A DNA stretch of 12,285 bases from NCBI GenBank assembly GCA_964477295.1, contig CAYZEZ010000135.1, positions 1-12,285 on the forward strand, written 5' to 3'. A model generated the notes under the pieces. The model did no database searches, was not told the DNA's origin, and saw only the letters and a list, made by a program, of their open reading frames with translations. Below, in pieces: positions 6,537 to 12,285 of this stretch (positions are counted from its first letter, which is position 1; each line of letters opens with the position of its first letter). The translations under genes were made by a program, and so were the position numbers. Source of the stretch: CAYZEZ01 sp964477295 (GTDB lineage: Bacteria > Bacteroidota > Bacteroidia > Bacteroidales > SM23-62).

Positions 6537-8684
6537 TTACAGGTTCTCAACAAAGTAATCAGTCACTTTCTGCATTAAATGTATCCTATCCTTGCCCCTG
6601 ACATTGTGTTCATGGGTAGGATATACAAAATAATCGACCTGTACTCCCTCCACGATAGCCCTTTGTAAGTAGACAAGGCTGTTCTGCCAGACCACAACAG
6701 GATCCTGTGCTCCATGAATTATCAATTGTTTGCCACGGTATTTGCCCACCCAATTCAGTAGAGATGATTGTTCATATCCTTCAGGATTTGACTGTGGTGT
6801 ATCCATATATCTTTCACCATACATGACTTCATAATATTTCCAGTCAATCACAGGCCCGCCTGCAACTCCTGCTTTAAAATCATCGGGCGACCTGTTTAAC
6901 AGGGATAGAGTAAGGAATCCTCCGAAGCTCCAGCCATGAACTCCTATTCTACCGGCATCGACATAAGGAAGCGACTTTAAATACTCCACACCCATCAGTT
7001 GATCTTCCACCTCAATGGTTCCAAGCTGACAGTGGGTGATACTCTCAAAATCCAGCCCCCTGTTTGAAGTGCCGCGGTTATCCATTGTAAATGCAATATA
7101 TCCTTTCTGGGCCATAAAATGTTGCCACGACCTGGCACCACCCATCCACCTGTTCTGCACCAGCTGGCTGTGGGGTCCACCATAAACATATATAATGACC
7201 GGGTATTTTCCCCCGGGATCAAATCCGGGTGGCCTGATCATCCTGCAATATAAATCTGTTACACCGTCGGATGCCTTAATGCTGAATAATTCAACCTCTC
7301 CAATGCGATATTCCTCCAAAGGATTACCGGCACTATAGATGGTTTGAACTTTTTCCCCACCAGCATCTATAATGTCGTATTCCAAAGGCACACTCATGCT
7401 TGAATAGCCATCAATAAAATATTTTCCTTCCGGATGGAGAATAGCATTGTGAGTTCCGGGAGGATCGGACAGTTTAATCTTTTGTCCCGATTTAAGATTT
7501 GTTTTATATACCTGGCGTTCGATCGGACTTCCTTCATTGGATATGTAAAACAGATACTTTTCTTCTTTATCAAATCCCAGGAAATCAGTTACCTCCCAGG
7601 GCCCCTGTGTCAACTGTTTTACCAGTTTGCCCTCTGCACTATAGAGATACAGGTGGTTATAGCCATCCCGCTCGCTCCACCAGACAAACTTGCTGTCATC
7701 ATTCTTCAAAAATACCAGAGGATGCTCCGGTTCAACGTATTTTGGATGCTTTTCTTCAAACAGCAAATCAGCAAGTTCACCTTTTTTTATCTCGAAACGA
7801 CACAGTTTTAAATGATTCTGGTCACGATTCAGCAATCCGGTGTAAATAAATTTCTCATCCGGCCCCCAGGTGATACTGGTCAGGTATTGATCCTTTGGCT
7901 CACCTGTTTTGAGCGTCACACTTGACCTGTTTTTTATATCGTAGACAACCAGTTCAACTTCTTCGCTGGTCATACCGGCCATCGGGTATTTGACAGGATG
8001 CAGTTCGGCCATTCTCTTAGTAATATCTACCAGCGGATAATCCTTCACCATGGATTCATCCTTCCTGTAATATGCAAGAAAATTACCATTTGGTGACCAG
8101 AAAATTCCATGATTGATTCCAAACTCCTGACGATGCACATATCCTGATCCATTCCAAACACCTTGGGTTGTATCCACGTTAACACGAACAGGTGCTTTGC
8201 CTGGATCTAAATAATAAAGGTTTGTTCCCTTCGTATATGCGACAAATTTGAAATCAGGGCTTAGCGTTATATCAGTTGCTTCACTTTCCAATTCAATCAT
8301 ACGATTGATCTTCATTTTCTCAATATCAATAAATAAAATATGCTGCAGGTTCCGAATCATTATTTCATTATAGCTGATCCAGGTTACAGCAGGAACCGAC
8401 CTGAATCCTGACAAACCTGCATCCTTAAAAATATCCGTCAGCATCTCAGCATCTAACAACAATGTACTATCTATCCCTCTAGCCTGTTTTTGATAAATCT
8501 TATCATTTACTTGATAAACATAATAATCGGTACTACCTCTCCAGCTCAGGTTTTTCAAATTTTCAGGGCGTAATTTACTGTCCAGCCCTGCCACAGATTC
8601 CTCTAATCTTAGCATTTTATCCTGAGACCATACTATATTCGGAATGATCAATAAGATACAGGCAGTTAGCAGTATTTTTCTCAT
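6537..8684 (-). CDS. ptpA: prolyl tripeptidyl peptidase-like S9 family serine peptidase (DPP IV type)
   Basis: This 715-residue enzyme has a signal peptide (about 1-20, NIVWSQ), an eight-bladed DPP IV-type propeller (about 40-460) and an alpha/beta-hydrolase domain (about 470-715). Ser586 in HGWSFGGF, Asp661 in HGAQDPVV and His693 in THEHNV form the expected catalytic triad. The triad spacing matches what I recall for P. gingivalis PTP-A (Ser603, Asp678, His710). Glu187 in VHRQEFGI and Glu619 in DWKYYEVMYGERY correspond to the PTP-A glutamates that hold the substrate N-terminus. This predicts release of tripeptides ending in proline from peptide N-termini in the periplasm or at the surface. 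DPP IV activity is the alternative, and exact specificity cannot be read from sequence. The gene is transcribed alone, diverging from the ABC gene and converging with the PepSY gene; no terminator is visible in the 15 bp gap. Confidence 0.88.
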   Translation of the reverse strand: MRKILLTACILLIIPNIVWSQDKMLRLEESVAGLDSKLRPENLKNLSWRGSTDYYVYQVNDKIYQKQARGIDSTLLLDAEMLTDIFKDAGLSGFRSVPAVTWISYNEIMIRNLQHILFIDIEKMKINRMIELESEATDITLSPDFKFVAYTKGTNLYYLDPGKAPVRVNVDTTQGVWNGSGYVHRQEFGINHGIFWSPNGNFLAYYRKDESMVKDYPLVDITKRMAELHPVKYPMAGMTSEEVELVVYDIKNRSSVTLKTGEPKDQYLTSITWGPDEKFIYTGLLNRDQNHLKLCRFEIKKGELADLLFEEKHPKYVEPEHPLVFLKNDDSKFVWWSERDGYNHLYLYSAEGKLVKQLTQGPWEVTDFLGFDKEEKYLFYISNEGSPIERQVYKTNLKSGQKIKLSDPPGTHNAILHPEGKYFIDGYSSMSVPLEYDIIDAGGEKVQTIYSAGNPLEEYRIGEVELFSIKASDGVTDLYCRMIRPPGFDPGGKYPVIIYVYGGPHSQLVQNRWMGGARSWQHFMAQKGYIAFTMDNRGTSNRGLDFESITHCQLGTIEVEDQLMGVEYLKSLPYVDAGRIGVHGWSFGGFLTLSLLNRSPDDFKAGVAGGPVIDWKYYEVMYGERYMDTPQSNPEGYEQSSLLNWVGKYRGKQLIIHGAQDPVVVWQNSLVYLQRAIVEGVQVDYFVYPTHEHNVRGKDRIHLMQKVTDYFVENL

Positions 8685-8752
8685 CTCTATGTTAGATTAT
8701 GGTTTTTCAACCGTGGTAAATTATAGTGAAATACCGGTCCAAAACTCTAAAA

Positions 8753-8798
8753 TTAGCGTAAATTTTCATTTATTTAGTATCTTCGAATAACTTCGAAT
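8753..8798 (+). promoter_or_regulatory. candidate promoter and repeated TTCGAA sites upstream of the ABC gene
   Basis: TTAG (8753-8756) and TATCTTCG (8778-8785) are 21 bases apart. Each is one base off the Bacteroidota TTTG / TAnnTTTG pattern. CTTCGAAT occurs twice, at 8781-8788 and 8791-8798, exactly ten bases (one helical turn) apart, and each copy carries the palindrome TTCGAA. The repeats would sit at the transcription start and could be an operator. This is weak evidence from pattern alone. Confidence 0.3.
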
Positions 8799-8851
8799 GG
8801 ATAAATCATTCCCAGCTATGCCAGTGAATATAAACTTTATAAATATCTGCC

Positions 8852-11800
8852 ATGAGTGAGAAGATCTTAAAAGCTCTGATGCAATTGTTTGCCATTATCG
8901 CCAGACCAGACAGCAGCAGGAGTGAACGACAGACTGTTGTTGAATCTTTTCTGGTAAGGCAACTGAACCAGGAATTAGCACAGGAGTACCTGACAGTGTT
9001 TGATGAGTATTACACTTTATATCAGGAAAAACAGAAAGAATCCAGTAAGCGGATTCGAAGAATCTCGTCTAGTTCCGTAAGGGTATTAAAGATCTGCACT
9101 GCCATAAATGAAGAACTGGCCCAACCACAGAAGATAATTGTTTTAATACAGCTTCTTGAGTTTATTAATTCGGACAGTGAGAAGATCACGGATCAGGAAA
9201 TGGAATTTGTCAATACGGTAGCTGAGACATTTAATATTGAGGATGAGGAATATGCTGAAATAAGAGATTATGTATTGTTTTCATTCGACCAGATTCCCAG
9301 CTCACAAGATATAATGGTCATTGATAACAACGAGGAATATAAACACGCTACCACGAAACACTTGTTCATATCTAACCTCCAGGGACAGATACGGGTACTT
9401 ATGGTACAAAGTACAAAAATGTACTTTATCAGGTATATTGGAGAGAGTGAAATGTACCTGAACAGTCAGTTGATCCAGCAAGATAAGGTATACCCTTTTA
9501 CCAATGGATCATCCATCAGAAACCAGCAGATCAAACCCATTTATTACAGTGATGTTGTAAGCCGGTTTCAGCTTGACAAAATCAAGGAAAAAATATTCTT
9601 TGAAGTAAAGGATCTGGAATACAGGTTTAAAAGTGGGAAGGTAGGGCTTCATAAACTAAGTTTTGTTGAGGAATCCGGCAGGCTGATCGGTATCATGGGC
9701 GCAAGTGGTGCAGGGAAGTCTACCCTTTTGAATGTCTTGAACGGGTCCTCTCCTCCTTCTGCCGGTGAGATTACTATTAATGGTGTAAATATCTTTACCC
9801 AAAAAGATGAAGCTGAAGGAATAATTGGACATGTCTCACAGGATGATCTGCTCATTGAGGATTTAAGCGTCTATCAGAACCTATATTATAATGCCAAGCT
9901 CTGTTTTGATAATTATTCTGAAGAACAGATCGTTGAGGCTGTAAACAAGACCCTCGAAAATCTTGGGCTGTATGAGATCAGGGATATCCAGGTGGGCAGC
10001 CCGCTCAATAAAAAGATCAGTGGAGGACAACGGAAAAGGTTGAATATTGCTCTGGAATTGATCCGTGAACCTGCCGTACTCTTTCTTGATGAACCAACAT
10101 CAGGACTTTCTTCAAGGGATTCTGAAAACATTCTTGACCTCCTGAAAGAATTGTCACTCAAGGGTAAACTTGTTTTCGTTGTGATCCATCAACCATCTTC
10201 AGATATCTATAAAATGTTTGACCGGATGATCATCCTCGACACAGGTGGTTGGCTCATATACAATGGTGATCCGATCGATTCGATCATGTATTTCAAGGAA
10301 CGGATGCATCATGCCAACTATAACGAAAGTGAATGTCATACATGTGGTAATGTAAATCCCGAACAGGTCTTTAATATAGTAGAATCAAACGTACTGGATG
10401 AATATGGAAAAACAACAAAAGCCAGGAAAATAGCTCCAAAGGAATGGCATACCCATTACCTGAAATTCCTGGACAAACCTTTCGAGAGAATAGAAAAGTT
10501 GCCTCCGCTGCCTGAGATAACTTTTAAAATTCCCAATAAACTAAAGCAGTTCTGGATCTTTGTCAAAAGAGATGTACTTTCCAAACTTGCAAACACGCAA
10601 TACCTGGTTATTAATTTCGTAGAAGCACCGGTTCTGGCAGTTTTGCTGGCATTTATTATCAAATATTATAGTGTTAACGTTACCAACATTTATGGCTATA
10701 CCCTTGAAGGGAATTCTAATTTGCCAGTTTATATTTTCATGTCAGTAATTGTTGCCATATTCATGGGCTTAACAGTAAGCGCGGAAGAAATCATTAAGGA
10801 CCGGAAAATTAAAAAGAGGGAAGCGTTCCTGAATTTAAGCTGGTCGAGTTACCTGATGTCAAAAGTTGCTATCCTGCTGTCTATTTCAGCCATTCAGGCA
10901 CTTACCTATGTTTTATTGGGCAATACCATCATGGAAATAAAAGGGATGTATTTCCAGTATTGGCTTGTATTGTTCAGCGCCTGGGCATCTTCCAACCTGA
11001 TGGGACTAGTTATTTCGGATAGTTTCAAGACCGTTGTAACTATTTATATCCTGATTCCCTTCCTGGTAATCCCCCAGATTATACTCAGCGGGATCATTGT
11101 TAAGTTTGAGAAACTTAATCCGGATATCTCCTCCCCCATTGATATTCCATGGTATGGAGAGATCATTACCGCCCGCTGGGCCTACGAAGCAATTGCTGTG
11201 TACCAGTATAAATACAATGCTTTCGAGCGTCAGTTTTACAGGTACGACAAGGCTATGAGTGTGGCCGACTTTAAAAAGATGTACTGGTCGATTGATCTGG
11301 ATAATAAATTGAATTTTATTGAGAGAAACCTTGACAATGAGGTAGCACTGGATCAGGTCCGTACTAATCTGAAAGTACTGCATAATGAGATAAAAAAGGA
11401 ATTAAAGAAAAACACCGATATCAAATTCCAATATCTCGATCAGTTGAATCTTAAATCAATTAACAGTGAGATATTATCGGCTTGTCATGATTATATTGCA
11501 CGGATAAAAAAGTATAATATTCAACTATACAATAAGGCCAGTAAAGAGAAAGATAAGTTGATCAATCAAATGCAAAGCACTGAAGAAGGTAAAGAGAAGT
11601 TTTTCGAGATGAGAAGAAAATATCAAAATACCACACTAAAAGATTTTGCGACCAATTCGAGCGAGATGGAAAGGATTATCGAATATAAAAATCAGCTCTA
11701 CCAGAAGAATAACCCGATCTATATGGACCCTCCGGGCAAGTTTATCAAAGCCCATTTTTACGCCCCGAGAAAACAGGTGTTTGGGACCTACATTGATACT

Positions 11801-11932
11801 TTTAGGGTGAATGTTGCAGTCATCTGGGTGATGACGATATTTCTATATTTTGTACTTTATTTCAGGCTCTTCAAGAGACTTCTTGACTTCTTCGAACAGC
11901 TCAGTGATAAGCTGAAAATAAATAAGGAATAA
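8852..11932 (+). CDS. ABCG-like half-transporter with N-terminal TerB-like and FHA-like regions
   Basis: This is a 1026-residue multidomain protein. Residues 1-145 are helical and resemble TerB (IVLIQLLEFINSDSEKITDQEMEFVNTVAETFNI). Residues 165-238 are beta-rich and look like a degenerate FHA or beta-sandwich domain (IGESEMYLNSQLI, FTNGSSIR). Residues 248-485 are an ABC ATPase: Walker A GASGAGKST 283-291, Q-loop Gln330, signature ISGGQRKR 389-396, Walker B VLFLDEP 409-415 with Glu414, switch His446. Residues 492-499 (ESECHTCG) hold a CxxC. An ABC2-type membrane domain follows, with helices near 588-604, 625-644, 668-690, 698-720, 726-750 and 985-1005. Between the last two lies an unusually long, charged, coiled-coil-like segment of about 230 residues, predicted periplasmic. 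NBD-before-TMD order marks an ABCG-type exporter that must dimerise. The cargo is unknown; no partner gene is adjacent. Confidence 0.87.
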   Translation: MSEKILKALMQLFAIIARPDSSRSERQTVVESFLVRQLNQELAQEYLTVFDEYYTLYQEKQKESSKRIRRISSSSVRVLKICTAINEELAQPQKIIVLIQLLEFINSDSEKITDQEMEFVNTVAETFNIEDEEYAEIRDYVLFSFDQIPSSQDIMVIDNNEEYKHATTKHLFISNLQGQIRVLMVQSTKMYFIRYIGESEMYLNSQLIQQDKVYPFTNGSSIRNQQIKPIYYSDVVSRFQLDKIKEKIFFEVKDLEYRFKSGKVGLHKLSFVEESGRLIGIMGASGAGKSTLLNVLNGSSPPSAGEITINGVNIFTQKDEAEGIIGHVSQDDLLIEDLSVYQNLYYNAKLCFDNYSEEQIVEAVNKTLENLGLYEIRDIQVGSPLNKKISGGQRKRLNIALELIREPAVLFLDEPTSGLSSRDSENILDLLKELSLKGKLVFVVIHQPSSDIYKMFDRMIILDTGGWLIYNGDPIDSIMYFKERMHHANYNESECHTCGNVNPEQVFNIVESNVLDEYGKTTKARKIAPKEWHTHYLKFLDKPFERIEKLPPLPEITFKIPNKLKQFWIFVKRDVLSKLANTQYLVINFVEAPVLAVLLAFIIKYYSVNVTNIYGYTLEGNSNLPVYIFMSVIVAIFMGLTVSAEEIIKDRKIKKREAFLNLSWSSYLMSKVAILLSISAIQALTYVLLGNTIMEIKGMYFQYWLVLFSAWASSNLMGLVISDSFKTVVTIYILIPFLVIPQIILSGIIVKFEKLNPDISSPIDIPWYGEIITARWAYEAIAVYQYKYNAFERQFYRYDKAMSVADFKKMYWSIDLDNKLNFIERNLDNEVALDQVRTNLKVLHNEIKKELKKNTDIKFQYLDQLNLKSINSEILSACHDYIARIKKYNIQLYNKASKEKDKLINQMQSTEEGKEKFFEMRRKYQNTTLKDFATNSSEMERIIEYKNQLYQKNNPIYMDPPGKFIKAHFYAPRKQVFGTYIDTFRVNVAVIWVMTIFLYFVLYFRLFKRLLDFFEQLSDKLKINKE

Positions 11933-11972
11933 GTCGTTCCGGAGTCAGGCAGCAGGAATAATTGAAAAATAG

Positions 11973-12012
11973 AAGAGGCCGTCTCATAACAATATCTGAG
12001 ACGGCCTCTTTT
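11973..12012. terminator. strong bidirectional rho-independent terminator
   Basis: AAGAGGCCGTCTCA (11973-11986) and TGAGACGGCCTCTT (11997-12010) are perfectly complementary over 14 bp with a ten-base loop. The right side continues into T-rich sequence, and on the minus strand the hairpin is followed by TTCTATTTTTC. It lies between the convergent ABC and SiaC-family genes and can end both transcripts. Confidence 0.88.
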
Positions 12013-12062
12013 ATATACTGGTTATAAAATCAGTTCAGGGCAAAGAAGCAGGTAAAATGGTC

Positions 12063-12285
12063 TTACTCGACTATTTCTATCATTTTAAAAGGAACCCGGA
12101 TGATTGACTCGTAATCCTCTCCAGCCTCCAACATGTCTTCGTCATCCTCTTCATAATACCAGTTAATAATTACCTCATTTTTGGCTTTATGAATTGCTTC
12201 CAACTTTTTAAAAACGTCCAGAATACACTTTGAGGAGCTAGTATTAAAATACTCCAGCTGAACATTTACAGTTGTTTTGTCCATT
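12063..12285 (-). CDS. SiaC family regulatory phosphoprotein (DUF1987), partial at 5' end
   Basis: Only the C-terminal 73-74 residues are in the window; the frame is open to the right edge. The segment VNVQLEYFNTSSSKCILDVF followed by a helix (KKLEAIHK), the strand EVIINWYYEEDDEDMLEAGEDY and the ending VPFKMIEI is characteristic of the SiaC/DUF1987 family. Members are about 120-130 residues long, so roughly 50 N-terminal residues should lie beyond the edge. The ATG at 12282-12284 is therefore probably an internal methionine, not the start. In Pseudomonas aeruginosa SiaC is switched by phosphorylation on a threonine by SiaB and reversed by the PP2C-type phosphatase SiaA; unphosphorylated SiaC activates the diguanylate cyclase SiaD. 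The threonine of the NTSSSK motif is the likely equivalent site. Its upstream neighbours, possibly such a kinase or phosphatase, are not visible. Confidence 0.85.
   Translation of the reverse strand, partial: MDKTTVNVQLEYFNTSSSKCILDVFKKLEAIHKAKNEVIINWYYEEDDEDMLEAGEDYESIIRVPFKMIEIVE

Noticed and set aside
7434..7849. Plus-strand open frames inside the S9 peptidase gene
   Set aside because: They lie wholly within a well-supported minus-strand enzyme, overlap each other in different frames and show no recognisable domain.
12282..12284. ATG as the true start of the SiaC-family gene
   Set aside because: The conserved core begins only a few residues later, and family members have about 50 residues before it. 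The frame is also open past the window edge.
1..12285. A defence system, mobile element or biosynthetic cluster
   Set aside because: No transposase, integrase, nuclease, restriction, toxin-antitoxin, CRISPR or biosynthetic core gene was seen. The genes read as ordinary chromosomal envelope, protease, transport and signalling functions.

Overview
The window looks like a chromosomal segment from a Bacteroidota bacterium, most likely an environmental member of the class Bacteroidia. Four things point there. One gene closely resembles prolyl tripeptidyl peptidase A of Porphyromonas gingivalis. Another has the TPR / PD40 propeller / regulatory-domain layout of PorE-type OmpA-family proteins. A third belongs to the SiaC (DUF1987) family. 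Most starts lack a good Shine-Dalgarno, and a TTTG / TAnnTTTG-like promoter can be found. No rRNA, tRNA, CRISPR array, transposase or phage gene was seen.

Layout. (1) 1-2666, minus strand: a two-gene unit with a nine-repeat secreted TPR protein first and, 11 bp downstream, a large envelope protein (signal peptide, TPR, five PD40-like repeats, start of a carboxypeptidase-regulatory-like domain) that runs off the left edge. (2) 2834-3536, plus: a small signalling pair, a stand-alone Hpt phosphotransfer protein and a stand-alone STAS anti-sigma-antagonist-type protein, closed by a rho-independent terminator. (3) 3537-3892: a gene-free stretch with that terminator, a REP-like inverted repeat and two small palindromes. 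(4) 3893-5182, plus: a secreted double retropepsin-like aspartyl protease with a C-terminal PDZ domain. (5) 5310-5882, plus: an OB-fold-like lipoprotein with its own candidate promoter and a terminator. (6) 5961-6521, plus: a PepSY-associated membrane protein whose start lies just behind that terminator. (7) 6537-8684, minus: the prolyl tripeptidyl peptidase-like S9 enzyme, convergent with (6). (8) 8852-11932, plus: a 1026-residue ABCG-like half-transporter fused behind TerB-like and FHA-like regions. (9) 12063 to the right edge, minus: a partial SiaC-family regulator, separated from (8) by a strong bidirectional terminator.

How the genes relate. Many products act at or outside the inner membrane: envelope scaffold, secreted TPR protein, secreted proteases, lipoprotein, PepSY protein and transporter. 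Two loci carry small phospho-signalling proteins: Hpt plus STAS, and the SiaC-like protein, whose known relatives work with SiaA/SiaB-type phosphatase/kinase pairs. No kinase, phosphatase or sigma factor lies in the window, so any wiring between them is inference. The most unusual observations are the Hpt-STAS pairing, the multidomain ABC protein with a large predicted periplasmic insertion, and a terminator hairpin whose arm and loop contain a Shine-Dalgarno-like AAGGAG and an in-frame ATG.
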